Of a stretch of 32,416 nucleotides of DNA, positions 1 to 8,506 are shown piece after piece. The stretch is from an uncultured Nitrosomonas sp. Lineage in GTDB: Bacteria > Pseudomonadota > Gammaproteobacteria > Burkholderiales > Nitrosomonadaceae. Both the position numbers and the translations under genes were made by a program. Within the stretch, counting starts at the first letter, position 1. Each line of letters begins with the position of its first letter. The stretch lies in assembly GCF_902826915.1 (NCBI RefSeq), contig NZ_CADEGP010000029.1:1-32416 (forward strand), in the 5' to 3' direction. The notes below the pieces were generated by a model, which was not told the DNA's origin, did no database searches, and was given only the letters and a program-made list of their open reading frames with translations.

Positions 1-1336
1 GCCCTTTGACGCCTTTTGGCCCACGCGAGCTGGTTTGTTCCCAGCGATTGACCAGATAAAGTTCAGTACCGAGTGGATATGCAGAAAAATCCACTACGAT
101 ATCTGCGCGCTCAGCCACGGCCAATCGAACGTTTTTACGGTTCAGCAACGGTTTGGGCAGCAGATTGCCGTCATTGGCGATGTGGGTGAAAGATTGCTGC
201 ACATTGTTCGGCGTCACTAAATGGAACTGATAGAAGCGCGAAGGTCCGGCATTGAGTAACCGCAGGCGATACTTGCGACTGGCCACTCTCAGCACCGGCT
301 CGATCATGCCATTGACGGTCACCTTGTCGCCCAACGTGCCTTCCGGATCAAACTGATCGTGCACTTGTATCGTATCTGCACCAAAGCGCTTATCCTGAAA
401 AGCCAGCGGATAATCGTAAGCATCGCTGGGCAGCCGCAACGCCTTGGGATTAGGATCATGTTCATTGCCCGAATCCAGCTCATCGTAGATCAGATAAAAG
501 CCAGCCATGCCGCGGTTAGCGTTGGCCGCGGTAAAATCCAGGCAATGATCGTGATACCACAGCGTCCCTAATGCTTCACGCTTATCGCCACCCACCGGGT
601 TGCTCGCGCTTTTGGGAAATTCGTCCAACCCCGCATACACATTGGGATAAAAATGATCATAAAAATCTCCGGGCGTACTGATCGTGGGCCCGGCCTTTGT
701 TTTACTGAAATAATCGCCCGGAAAACCATCGCTTTCCGAAGGCGTATGCAAATTATGCAAATGCAAACTGATTTCCGGCGTGCCGTAACCACTATGATTT
801 GCCGGCAAATCGTTATATAAACGTACAATGACCGGGCGCCCATAACGTGCATGAATGGTTGGATTTGAAGTGCCATCGTCGCCTACGTAATTCCATACCA
901 GTTGTCTCACATAATTCGGATGAAACTCATGGTCTTCTATCGGTTTAACCCGCAACACATAGGTATCCGCTTGACCCGGTTGCAGCTGATGTTGACCAAA
1001 AAAATCATGCCAGCGTTGATGATCTCCACGCCCGCATTCTCCATTGGCAAGATTGGGAGTACCTTGCGGAGACAAAGCGCCACTGGCCAGATCAGTTTGC
1101 TCCAGCGGTTCAGCCGCCTCTGGCAGCTCTCTCAGCCAAGGTGTGGTTGGTGGACTGGGTGGTAACGGCTCATCAGGTATCACCTCCTGCGCTGCACTTT
1201 TGCGCGAGGTTAGAATGGCCGGCGCGGCCAGAATCGTGGCTCCCGTTGTTTTAAAAAACGCACGCCGCGATTCATTCAATGGAGAATCCGAGTCAATATC
1301 GTTGCCTAAATTAGATTCATATTCCCCGCTTTTCAT
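1..1336 (-). CDS. Tat-exported multicopper oxidase (CotA/CueO-like), C-terminus beyond window
   Basis: Oxidises a substrate (metal ion or phenolic, not predictable here) while reducing O2 to water at a copper centre, most likely in the periplasm. I translated the minus strand from the ATG at 1336. It stays open for 445 codons to the left edge, so the C-terminal cupredoxin domain with the type-1 copper ligands is missing from view. A twin-arginine signal is visible (S-R-R-A-F-F-K, residues 23-29, then a hydrophobic stretch to about 42). The first trinuclear-cluster motif is HLHNLH (His192, His194) followed by PSESDGFP. The second is WYHDH (His262, His264). The spacing and surrounding sequence resemble spore-coat CotA and phenoxazinone-synthase-type oxidases more than short nitrite reductases. 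A purine-rich ribosome site (AGGGAGGG) sits 7-8 nt before the start. It is transcribed toward the edge, with the orphan response regulator next upstream. The family call is firm; the substrate is unknown. Confidence 0.9.
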   Translation of the reverse strand, partial: MKSGEYESNLGNDIDSDSPLNESRRAFFKTTGATILAAPAILTSRKSAAQEVIPDEPLPPSPPTTPWLRELPEAAEPLEQTDLASGALSPQGTPNLANGECGRGDHQRWHDFFGQHQLQPGQADTYVLRVKPIEDHEFHPNYVRQLVWNYVGDDGTSNPTIHARYGRPVIVRLYNDLPANHSGYGTPEISLHLHNLHTPSESDGFPGDYFSKTKAGPTISTPGDFYDHFYPNVYAGLDEFPKSASNPVGGDKREALGTLWYHDHCLDFTAANANRGMAGFYLIYDELDSGNEHDPNPKALRLPSDAYDYPLAFQDKRFGADTIQVHDQFDPEGTLGDKVTVNGMIEPVLRVASRKYRLRLLNAGPSRFYQFHLVTPNNVQQSFTHIANDGNLLPKPLLNRKNVRLAVAERADIVVDFSAYPLGTELYLVNRWEQTSSRGPKGVKG

Positions 1337-1398
1337 GATAATGCCCTCCCTAAAGTTAATTTTCTAAATCAAGTCGCACTTTGCGTGCATCTTGATTA

Positions 1399-1416
1399 TG
1401 TATAAGCCCTGTATAA
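1399..1416. repeat. TGTATAA direct repeat, possible overlapping -10 elements or regulator half-sites
   Basis: Two copies of TGTATAA (1399-1405 and 1410-1416) lie 11 bp apart, roughly one helical turn, 63-80 bp upstream of the multicopper oxidase start. Read on the minus strand each copy is TTATACA, which resembles a sigma-70 -10 element. They may be alternative promoters of the oxidase or half-sites for a regulator. Confidence 0.3.
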
Positions 1417-1578
1417 CTTACATTGACATCCATCAGATCAAAGTAAACTGATGGGCGTCACTCCCTTTCCTCTTGCCTACAACACTGGCAAATGCCATTT
1501 TTTAAAATAATCATGCATACGTAATGAAGATTAGGGTTTTTTTTGACACATAGATAGCTACAAAATGTTAATTCTCTC

Positions 1579-1596
1579 TGTTAACAATTGTTAACA
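1579..1596. promoter_or_regulatory. 18-bp perfect palindrome, operator candidate
   Basis: TGTTAACAATTGTTAACA is a perfect palindrome of two 9-bp halves with no spacer, about 240 bp upstream of the oxidase start and about 425 bp beyond the 3' end of the response regulator gene. A perfect palindrome of this length in otherwise unstructured AT-rich DNA suggests a dimeric regulator site. The regulator is not identified. Confidence 0.4.
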
Positions 1597-2021
1597 AAGC
1601 TGATTAAAATATGCGCAACTTAGAATATTCCCAACTCATTGTCAGATAAGAATAATATGTAGGATTTTTCTTGCGCCCAGGAACACCCAATTAGAAAAAC
1701 AACAGTCATTCTCCAAGTTATATCCCTGCCTCAGCATAACTTCTCAAATCACGTAATTATTGTTTCACTTGAACGCTAATCGCAATAAATAGAGGTATGA
1801 TATTCTGCTTCGATTTTTATGTTCGCTGGAAGAACCACTGAAGCCAGACCGGAAAAATCCTACTCTCTCCAAGCAATTGATCTTATGTATCCACCGATCA
1901 GTTTTGTGCAAATCATTCAACTGACAAATAAGGAATCTCATTATTTCCAGCTGAAATGACTATTGAGAATTTAGCAGGTGGTTTACGATTCAATTACGTA
2001 ATTTATGATGCTGATGGGCGA

Positions 2022-2699
2022 TTAACCTAGCCCTTTTTCCTTGAAGAGAAGCGCCAGCTGTAGACGACTAGAAATATGCAGCTTAGAATAAATACGATTG
2101 AGATATACCCGTACCGAACCTTCGGTAATTTGCAATTCCCGCGCGGCCGATTTACTGCTATAACCTTTAGCAATTAAAGCAGCCAGGCACATCTCTCGAT
2201 TGGACAAATGTTCAGAAACAATTTGATGCGCTGATTCGCGTTGTAAGATTTGTTCGAATGCCATCCTCATGGAGCGGCGATCTAACCATTCGCCTCCTGC
2301 ATGCACTTTCTTCAAACATTGCGGGACGAGTGAAACCGACATTTCTTTGAGCAAAATACCTTTTATGCCCATTCTAATCAGGTCACAGGTCTCAGTCTGA
2401 TTGACTGCAGCAGTGTATATCACTATTTTGATATCATTTCCAAATGAGGCTTGCACCAGCTTAACTTGATTAAGTCCAGCAACGCCAGGCACATGAGGAT
2501 CCATCAGCACCATGTCCGGTTTCTTCAGCTTCAATATATCCTGAGCACAATCAGCTGAATTCAATCTTTCCGTAACCTCAAAATCATTGCCGACCTCGAG
2601 AATAGAACTTAATCCAAATAAAACAATCGGGTGCGGATCGATCAAAAGAACTTTAATACGATCGACAGACAATATGTTTTGTATCGTTTCAGTAAACAT
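2022..2699 (-). CDS. NarL/FixJ (LuxR)-type response regulator, orphan
   Basis: A DNA-binding two-component response regulator of 225 residues, a normal length for the NarL family. The receiver domain (about 15-130) shows the acidic residue Asp21, the phospho-acceptor Asp67 in LMDPHVPG, the switch Thr96 and Lys118 in LLKE. The C-terminal LuxR-type helix-turn-helix (about 163-220) starts with LSNRE, continues through GYSSKSAARELQITEGSV, and ends in the usual recognition-helix pattern with VYLNRIYSKL. No histidine kinase is adjacent, so it is an orphan here and its signal is unknown. The ATG at 2699 has only a weak upstream AGG. It is divergent from lysS and in the same orientation as the multicopper oxidase 685 bp downstream, which makes the oxidase a possible but unproven target. 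Confidence 0.9.
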   Translation of the reverse strand: MFTETIQNILSVDRIKVLLIDPHPIVLFGLSSILEVGNDFEVTERLNSADCAQDILKLKKPDMVLMDPHVPGVAGLNQVKLVQASFGNDIKIVIYTAAVNQTETCDLIRMGIKGILLKEMSVSLVPQCLKKVHAGGEWLDRRSMRMAFEQILQRESAHQIVSEHLSNREMCLAALIAKGYSSKSAARELQITEGSVRVYLNRIYSKLHISSRLQLALLFKEKGLG

Positions 2700-3079
2700 T
2701 TATGCCTATAGACTAGCGTAAAGTTAATATGATCATTATCAGATTCTAGTAGCTAAGTTTTCATGAATATACTGATAAGGTTTTGTGGAAATTCATACAA
2801 CAAACCTACAAAAAACTAGAAAACACCTTATTTATCAGTTAATATCGCATACACTATGAAACGTGAAATGCTGAAAGTTTAGGCCATATCACAACAAAAT
2901 ACTGTGATAAATCGCACATCTGAGTACACTTCATAAAGAAATACAAGAGAAATACAAAACCAGACATCTCTGAAAAAAACCGCCACCTCGATCGCATAAT
3001 ATAGCAAAACCAGTTTTAGTAAACAATCCTATCAAGCAGCAGCCTGTCTTGAAGTACATTTTTTATACAATACCTTAAT
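2700..3079. other. Divergent intergenic region between response regulator and lysS
   Basis: A 380-bp AT-rich spacer without a gene. It carries three copies of TTATCAG or its complement (2736-2742, 2772-2778, 2832-2838). The last two form a perfect 8-bp inverted repeat, ACTGATAA (2771-2778) against TTATCAGT (2832-2839). A TATACAAT string at 3064-3071 lies immediately before the lysS start and could be its -10 element. Confidence 0.5.
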
Positions 3080-4585
3080 ATGACCCAAGAAAATCAACCG
3101 GCTGTCCATGATGAAAATCAAATTATTGCTGAACGCCGCGCCAAACTGACTGAAATACGCCAGACTAACAATGCTTTTCCTAATACATTCAGGCGAGATC
3201 ATTTAACTTCAGAATTATTTAAACAATTTAATGCGCTCTCTAAAGAACAACTAGAGGAACAGCCGACGATTGTAAAAATAGCAGGCCGCATGGTGCTAAA
3301 ACGCGTAATGGGTAAAGCCAGCTTTGCAACCATACAGGATATGAGCGGACGCATTCAGTTGTATATCTCGAATGATCACACCGGAGAACCCGTGCACGCA
3401 GCATTCAAACATTACGACTTGGGTGATATCCTGGGTGCACAAGGCACTTTGTTCAAAACCAAAACAGGTGAACTCTCAATTCGGGTCACTGATTTACAAT
3501 TGCTCACAAAATCCTTGCGCCCATTGCCGGAAAAATTTCATGGCTTGGCCGACCAAGAGCAAAAATATCGTCAGCGTTACCTTGATTTGATCACTAACGA
3601 AGAAACACGCAAAGTATTTTCCATTCGTTCCAAAGTAGTCCAGGCCATTCGTGAATTCTTTGTTGAACGCGATTATCTGGAGGTTGAGACGCCAATGATG
3701 CACTCGATTCCAGGAGGCGCATCGGCAAGACCCTTTTCCACCCATCATAACGCATTGGATATGGCACTATTTTTGCGCATTGCTCCTGAGCTTTACCTGA
3801 AACGATTGGTTGTCGGTGGCATGGAAAAAGTATTTGAAATTAATAGAAATTTTAGAAACGAAGGGATTTCCACGCGGCATAATCCCGAATTTACCATGCT
3901 GGAATTCTATGAAGCTTATCAGGATTTTACTTATCTGATGGACTTCACCGAGCAAATGCTCGCGCATGTGGCTAAGCAGGTATTGGGCACCACTCACATT
4001 AGCTACCAAGGCAAGACGATAGATTTATCCAAACCGTTCATGCGCCTGACCATCACCCAGGCCATTCAAAAATTTCATCCGGACTACACGACCGAGCAAT
4101 TGAATGATCGTAATTATTTGATCAAAAAATTGCAGGCATTGAATATTCACTTGAACCCCAACGATGGCATCGGTGGCTTGCAACTTTCGCTGTTCGATGA
4201 AACCACCGAGCATCTGTTGTTTGAACCCACCTTTATCGTCGATTACCCAGCAGAAGTATCCCCTTTAGCACGGCGTAACGACAGTAACCCGGACATCACC
4301 GACCGTTTTGAACTGTATATCGCCGGACGGGAAATCGCCAATGGGTTCTCTGAACTGAACGATCCAGAAGATCAAGCAGCACGTTTTCAGGAGCAAGCCA
4401 AAGCCAAGGATGCTGGTGATAGTGAAGCAATGCATTATGATGCGGACTATATCCGTGCGCTGGAATATGGCTTACCACCCACAGCCGGCGAAGGTATTGG
4501 CATCGATCGCCTAGTCATGCTATTGACCGATAGTCCGAGTATTCGCGATGTTATTTTGTTTCCGCAATTAAGACAGGAAGATTAA
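3080..4585 (+). CDS. lysS: Lysyl-tRNA synthetase, class II
   Basis: Charges tRNA-Lys with lysine in the cytoplasm; essential for translation. The 501 residues match the usual bacterial LysS length. The N-terminal part (about 55-155) is an OB-fold anticodon-binding domain. The catalytic class II core follows, with motif 1 around 184-220 ending in ETPMM, motif 2 around 256-280 (FRNEG, then [12 protein letters not shown]) and motif 3 near 471-482 ([11 protein letters not shown]). The start gives an N-terminus like E. coli LysS leading into the FRRDH segment. No Shine-Dalgarno sequence is visible, and a TATACAAT string ends only 8 nt before the ATG, so the message may be nearly leaderless. The TAA stop lies inside a dispersed repeat fragment (4582-4632). 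The gene is convergent with the HAD phosphatase and stands alone, without prfB. Confidence 0.97.
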   Translation: MTQENQPAVHDENQIIAERRAKLTEIRQTNNAFPNTFRRDHLTSELFKQFNALSKEQLEEQPTIVKIAGRMVLKRVMGKASFATIQDMSGRIQLYISNDHTGEPVHAAFKHYDLGDILGAQGTLFKTKTGELSIRVTDLQLLTKSLRPLPEKFHGLADQEQKYRQRYLDLITNEETRKVFSIRSKVVQAIREFFVERDYLEVETPMMHSIPGGASARPFSTHHNALDMALFLRIAPELYLKRLVVGGMEKVFEINRNFRNEGISTRHNPEFTMLEFYEAYQDFTYLMDFTEQMLAHVAKQVLGTTHISYQGKTIDLSKPFMRLTITQAIQKFHPDYTTEQLNDRNYLIKKLQALNIHLNPNDGIGGLQLSLFDETTEHLLFEPTFIVDYPAEVSPLARRNDSNPDITDRFELYIAGREIANGFSELNDPEDQAARFQEQAKAKDAGDSEAMHYDADYIRALEYGLPPTAGEGIGIDRLVMLLTDSPSIRDVILFPQLRQED

Positions 4586-4632
4586 CAAGCCATTGAAAAA
4601 TGTTTTCGAAACAGCTAATGCAAGGCAGATAG
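4582..4632 (+). repeat. Dispersed intergenic repeat, 5' fragment (copy A)
   Basis: Begins TTAACAAGCC and matches the 5' end of the full-length copy at 15122 at about 35 of the first 43 aligned positions, counted by eye. It includes the GAAAAATGTTTTC near-palindrome and the CAGCT...CAAG block. The 3' half is absent or unrecognisable, since the HAD phosphatase gene ends at 4648. The lysS stop codon TAA is formed by the repeat's own TTAACA terminus. Confidence 0.6.
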
Positions 4633-4647
4633 TTCTCAACGGATCTA

Positions 4648-5310
4648 CTACCGTAAACTAATTATCGGCCAATCATTGCTTTCTGCATGGCTCCTCAGAG
4701 TGGGGTCCGGATCTACAGCAACCGGGTGCGTCACTTTGCAAAGCAAGGGCAAGTCATTTAGAGAATCACTGTAAAACCAGCTGCGGAGAAACGATAGCCA
4801 GGTCAGATTATGCAAATCCAGCCATTTCTCCAATCGCTCAATTTTTCCTTCTCTGAATGATGGTATTCCAGACACCCGGCCGGTAAACTCACCATCTTTC
4901 TCTTCCGGTTCAGTCGCGATCAAATGACTAATGCCGAGCGCCTGGGCAATCGGGGCTGTAACAAAACTATTAGTGGCAGTAATGATGATGCACAAATCAT
5001 TATCCAGCATATGCTGTTCGATTAACTGCCGCGTTCCCGGCGCAATCAGCGGCATAATTTTCTTGCACATGAATTCACTCCGCCAAACTTCTAATTGGGC
5101 ACGTGAATGCCGTGCCAAGGGTTTTAACTGAAAATCCAGAAATTCATGAATATCTAATGTTCCTGCTTTGTATTGCTCATAAAATTCAATATTTTTGGAC
5201 TCGTGCAACTCACGATCCAATGCTTTTTTTTCTATCAAAAATTGTGCCCACTGAAAATCACTATCGCCCGCGATTAACGTGTTATCCAGATCAAACAATG
5301 CTAAGTTCAT
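4648..5310 (-). CDS. HAD superfamily IB phosphatase
   Basis: A cytoplasmic phosphomonoesterase of the HAD-IB type (phosphoserine-phosphatase/CicA-like), 220 residues. Visible motifs are the nucleophile motif DLDNT (Asp7, Asp9), motif II Thr in IIITATN, the motif III Lys in REGKIERL and the motif IV Asp pair in YSDSLNDLPLL. Members of this branch act on small phosphorylated metabolites; the substrate cannot be read from the sequence, and phosphoserine or histidinol phosphate are possibilities. Its start overlaps the end of hda by 4 nt (ATGA), which indicates translational coupling. The order hda then HAD hydrolase is common in betaproteobacteria. It is convergent with lysS. Confidence 0.88.
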   Translation of the reverse strand: MNLALFDLDNTLIAGDSDFQWAQFLIEKKALDRELHESKNIEFYEQYKAGTLDIHEFLDFQLKPLARHSRAQLEVWRSEFMCKKIMPLIAPGTRQLIEQHMLDNDLCIIITATNSFVTAPIAQALGISHLIATEPEEKDGEFTGRVSGIPSFREGKIERLEKWLDLHNLTWLSFLRSWFYSDSLNDLPLLCKVTHPVAVDPDPTLRSHAESNDWPIISLR

Positions 5311-5984
5311 GAATTCACCTGTAATAATTCTCTTAATAAAGGTATAGTTATTGAGCGTTGATGGACCAGGGAATAACGATCCAGCGCATCCAATGTCATC
5401 ATCAACGACGGTAAATCACGTCGGCCGTGCCGTAATAAATAAAGACATATTTCTTGAGGCAACGTATAACCGCAATCAGTGGCATGCGCCTGCATCGCGT
5501 ATATCTTTTCTTCTTCCGTTAATTCGTGCACCTGGTACACCAGCCCCCACCCCAGGCGGGTAACCAGATCCTGCCGCATATTCAAATACACCGGTGCAGT
5601 GGATCCACTTACCAGCAATAGTGAATGCCCTTCTTCGCGCAGACGATTATACAGACTAAATAATTCGGCCTGACCTACGGCGTCCAGATAGTCAATATCG
5701 TCAATCACGAAACAATCTACCGCATTGTCAACGCAAAAGCGGTGATAATTTTTAGCACAGCCATACATCGCTTTTGTGTTTTTTTGTGTATACGCCATGA
5801 CGATCGCCTGCAACAAATGACTCTTACCACAACCAGGGTTACCCCACAAATAAATAAAACGCTCTTTTTCTTTCCCTGACAGAATATTTGCCAGCGTGTG
5901 CATCAATTCTGCATTGCGCCCCGGCAGAAAATTTTCCAGCGTAGGTAATGGCAGAGGGTTAATGTCTAACAACATCTGTTGCAT
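5307..5984 (-). CDS. hda: DnaA regulatory inactivator Hda
   Basis: An AAA+ DnaA-related protein that, loaded on the DNA polymerase sliding clamp, stimulates ATP hydrolysis on DnaA and so prevents re-initiation of replication. The protein has 225 residues, short like Hda and lacking DnaA's C-terminal DNA-binding domain. Walker A is GNPGCGKS (48-55) and Walker B is VIDDID (93-98). The N-terminal QMLLDI resembles the clamp-binding motif of Hda. A sensor/arginine-finger region follows around 130-150. It lies 38 nt downstream of the AI-2E permease gene and overlaps the HAD phosphatase by 4 nt, so the three genes probably form one transcript. Confidence 0.93.
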   Translation of the reverse strand: MQQMLLDINPLPLPTLENFLPGRNAELMHTLANILSGKEKERFIYLWGNPGCGKSHLLQAIVMAYTQKNTKAMYGCAKNYHRFCVDNAVDCFVIDDIDYLDAVGQAELFSLYNRLREEGHSLLLVSGSTAPVYLNMRQDLVTRLGWGLVYQVHELTEEEKIYAMQAHATDCGYTLPQEICLYLLRHGRRDLPSLMMTLDALDRYSLVHQRSITIPLLRELLQVNS

Positions 5985-6022
5985 GGTAATTGCCTAATCG
6001 TCGTAATTCGGTCTAAAAGTTC

Positions 6023-7087
6023 CTACGAATTATACAGATCACTTTCCAAATAGCGCTGTCGTAGATGGCGTAGCCACACCAATATTACTGCACTGACCGG
6101 CAGCGCCAGCAAGATACCGAAGAAACCAAATAGTTGACCGAATGCCAATAACGCGAAAATAACGATTACCGGGTGCAGCCCAATCCGATCTCCCACCAAC
6201 CAAGGAGTAATCAGCATACCTTCAAGCATTTGACCGATACCAAAAACAGCCCACACCATGATCACACCTTCCCAATCCTGAAATTGCATCATAGCGGCAA
6301 AAGTCGCCAACGTTAAGCCTACGATCATCCCCAAATAAGGCACAAACACGAGGATACCCGCCACCAAGCCAATAGGTAGTGCAAATTCCAGCCCTGCCAA
6401 CCAAAGACCCGTAATATAACAAATACTCATTAATAAGATCACAGACAGTTGTCCGCGCAAAAACTCCGCCAGAATCTGGTCAGTCTCCTGTGCTAACTGA
6501 GAAATCTGATCATGCCAATAACGCGGAATCACTTCATCGACAAGTTTGATCAACATATCCCAGTCACGTAACAGATAAAACAACACCACCGGCACCAATA
6601 GTAAATTGACCAGAAACTCAACAACTGCCATTCCACCGCTGGTCAAAGAAGGCAATATCTTTGCGGCCACACCTCCGGCGCTTTTCCAGTGCTCTGAAAC
6701 AGCTTCCCTTAATACATTCATATCCGGTTGCAGATTGATATCCAGCCTCGATTCCAGCCAAGGAATCACCTGATTTTTCAACATATCCAAATAAGCCGGC
6801 ATTTTATCCAACAAACGGTTTGCCTCTTTCTCAAACAGAGGCACCATAACCAGAATCAAGGCGGCAAATACACCAAGCAACAGCAACATAACCAGCACCG
6901 CCCCCACTGTCCGCGGTATTTTTCTGCCAGCCATGTGCCTCATCATCGGATTACAGATATATGCAATCACCGCAGCCAATAGAAAAGGAGTCAGGATTGG
7001 GCTGAGCAGATAAATCAACCCGCCTGTCACGCAAGCTAATAACAGCCACCAGAGATAAAGCAGACTTCCGGAATGTTCAGTGCTCAT
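6023..7087 (-). CDS. AI-2E family transporter / PerM-like permease
   Basis: A polytopic inner-membrane protein of the AI-2E exporter (DUF20, PerM/TqsA) family, 354 residues from the chosen ATG at 7087. A longer frame reaches back into the aminotransferase gene, but the MSTEHSG start gives the usual N-terminus directly followed by the first membrane segments. I see about 7-8 hydrophobic segments: three near the N-terminus, a soluble amphipathic middle (about 90-150), and a C-terminal block with the family's PYLG (in VFVPYLGMIVG) and LVGDRIGLHP motifs. Family members export autoinducer-2, or act as Na+(Li+)/H+ antiporters or carriers of unknown cargo. Only 11 nt separate it from the upstream aminotransferase gene, and hda follows after 38 nt. 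The family is firm; the substrate is unknown. Confidence 0.9.
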   Translation of the reverse strand: MSTEHSGSLLYLWWLLLACVTGGLIYLLSPILTPFLLAAVIAYICNPMMRHMAGRKIPRTVGAVLVMLLLLGVFAALILVMVPLFEKEANRLLDKMPAYLDMLKNQVIPWLESRLDINLQPDMNVLREAVSEHWKSAGGVAAKILPSLTSGGMAVVEFLVNLLLVPVVLFYLLRDWDMLIKLVDEVIPRYWHDQISQLAQETDQILAEFLRGQLSVILLMSICYITGLWLAGLEFALPIGLVAGILVFVPYLGMIVGLTLATFAAMMQFQDWEGVIMVWAVFGIGQMLEGMLITPWLVGDRIGLHPVIVIFALLAFGQLFGFFGILLALPVSAVILVWLRHLRQRYLESDLYNS

Positions 7088-7098
7088 ACGGTATAAGT

Positions 7099-8487
7099 TT
7101 AACCAGCTTTTGCTTTTAGCGCATGGCTGGCCAGATTTTTGCCTAGCTCCCAGATAGAGCCAGGTACTTGATGCGTATCCGCAATAGTCTTGGTTAATGC
7201 ACTGATGATATGGTCGCAATCTTTTTGCGTCAGGGTAAGAGGGGGCAATAGTTTAATCACATTCATACCATGCCCAGCCACTTGCGTCAGGATTCTGTGC
7301 TCCTTGAACAATGGAATTGTAACCATTTGGCAGAATAGTCCTTTATTGGCTGCTTCCAACATCATCCAGGCGGCTTTCAACGAAAAACTATTCGGTGACT
7401 TGAATTCAATTGCAATCATCGAACCTTTGCCACGCGCTCCTTTCAGGAATTCATATTGACCGGTCAACGCATTGATTTTTCCGATCAGATCATTACCAAT
7501 TCTTGCGCTATTTTCCACCAGCTTCTCAGTTTTGATCACCTCCAAGCTTGCCAGACCAGCCGCCATCGCCATGTTGTTCTTGGAAAATGTAGATCCGTGC
7601 ACGACTGCCCGGTCCATGCGGTTAAACACGCTATCCATGATCTCCTGCGTTAGGGCCACTGCGCCGACTGGCACAAAACCGCCGGATAACGCCTTGGCCA
7701 TGCAAACCATATCAGGCTTCACACCCCAGTGTTCAATAGCCCAGAACTTACCGGTACGCCCAAGGCCGGTTTGAATCTCGTCGGCGACAAACAATGTGCC
7801 ATATTTTTTACATAAGCGTTCAACTTCAGGCAGATAATTATCATCCGGGATATTTACCCCCTTGCCCTGAATCGGCTCGACAATAAAAGCGGCCACATCG
7901 CGATTGCTTAGAGCCTTTTCCAATGCTACGAGATCATTAAATGGAACCGAGCCGCAATCCTGCAACAACGGACCGAAGCCATCCTTAAAAATCTGCTCAC
8001 CATTCAGCGACAAAGCCCCCATCGTCAACCCATGATAGGCATGATCACAACAAATAATCCGATTGCGCTTGGTGACGTAACGCGCAAACTTTATCGCTCC
8101 TTCAACCGCCTCCGTACCTGAATTACAAAAAAACACCCGCTCTAGATTATCTGGCGTCGTGGCCAGAATCTCCTTGGCCAACAAGCCACTCAGAATCGAC
8201 ACATCCATTTGCACTAGATCGGGCATATCAAGCGCCAATACTTCTTTTAATGCATTGACAATGGTCGGATGGTTGCGACCAAATGCATACACGCCAAAAC
8301 CGCTCAACAAATCGAGGTATTCATTACCGTGTTCGTCATACAGATATTGCCCCACTGCGCGTTCATAATTGCGGTCATAGCCAATCGTTTTCAGAACCCT
8401 GACTAGCTGAGCATTCAAATACCGATCATGCAAATCGAATTTATCGGTACGATGTTGTGATAACAGGTTGGCTATACTGAAAGACAT
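7099..8487 (-). CDS. hpnO: Class III PLP aminotransferase, probable hopanoid aminotransferase HpnO
   Basis: A PLP-dependent class III (acetylornithine-type) aminotransferase of 462 residues. Seen: the cofactor-binding SGTEAVE segment, the FIVEPIQGKG and LFVADEIQTGLGRTGKFWA motifs, and the Schiff-base lysine region MAKALSGGFVPVGAV. The long C-terminal part with NKGLFCQMVTIPLFKEHRILTQVAGHG fits the HpnO branch as I remember it rather than ArgD. HpnO converts the hopanoid side-chain terminus to the amine, giving aminobacteriohopanetriol. The hpnH-B-M-N operon 10 kb away supports this, but the exact assignment is inference. The start at 8487 is preferred over an ATG 15 nt upstream because AGAGGT lies about 6 nt before it. 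The leader carries two terminator-like hairpins. Confidence 0.78.
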   Translation of the reverse strand: MSFSIANLLSQHRTDKFDLHDRYLNAQLVRVLKTIGYDRNYERAVGQYLYDEHGNEYLDLLSGFGVYAFGRNHPTIVNALKEVLALDMPDLVQMDVSILSGLLAKEILATTPDNLERVFFCNSGTEAVEGAIKFARYVTKRNRIICCDHAYHGLTMGALSLNGEQIFKDGFGPLLQDCGSVPFNDLVALEKALSNRDVAAFIVEPIQGKGVNIPDDNYLPEVERLCKKYGTLFVADEIQTGLGRTGKFWAIEHWGVKPDMVCMAKALSGGFVPVGAVALTQEIMDSVFNRMDRAVVHGSTFSKNNMAMAAGLASLEVIKTEKLVENSARIGNDLIGKINALTGQYEFLKGARGKGSMIAIEFKSPNSFSLKAAWMMLEAANKGLFCQMVTIPLFKEHRILTQVAGHGMNVIKLLPPLTLTQKDCDHIISALTKTIADTHQVPGSIWELGKNLASHALKAKAG

Positions 8488-8506
8488 GAATGACCTCTGC
8501 ATTAAA

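Larger units (their letters stand above)
1337..2021. other. AT-rich intergenic region between oxidase and response regulator
   Basis: About 685 bp with no convincing gene on either strand. It holds the oxidase ribosome site just left of 1350, a direct repeat TGTATAA-N4-TGTATAA at 1399-1416, an imperfect CATCAG/CTGATG inverted repeat at 1431-1453 and an 18-bp perfect palindrome at 1579-1596. A TTGACA on the plus strand at 1543-1548 has only a poor -10 partner. Most of the rest is featureless AT-rich sequence. Confidence 0.6.

Noticed and set aside
568..1367. Several open frames of 87-107 codons overlapping the multicopper oxidase
   Set aside because: They run in other frames of a gene whose minus-strand translation is continuous and shows Tat and copper-site motifs. 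Their own translations are low-complexity shadows.
1543..1572. TTGACA with GTTAAT as a plus-strand promoter
   Set aside because: The -10 is weak (4 of 6) and no plus-strand gene follows; the pair could be chance in AT-rich DNA.
7088..7219. N-terminal extension of the AI-2E permease into the aminotransferase gene
   Set aside because: The extra 44 residues are the aminotransferase C-terminus read in another frame and have no membrane-protein character. MSTEHSG at 7087 gives the usual start.
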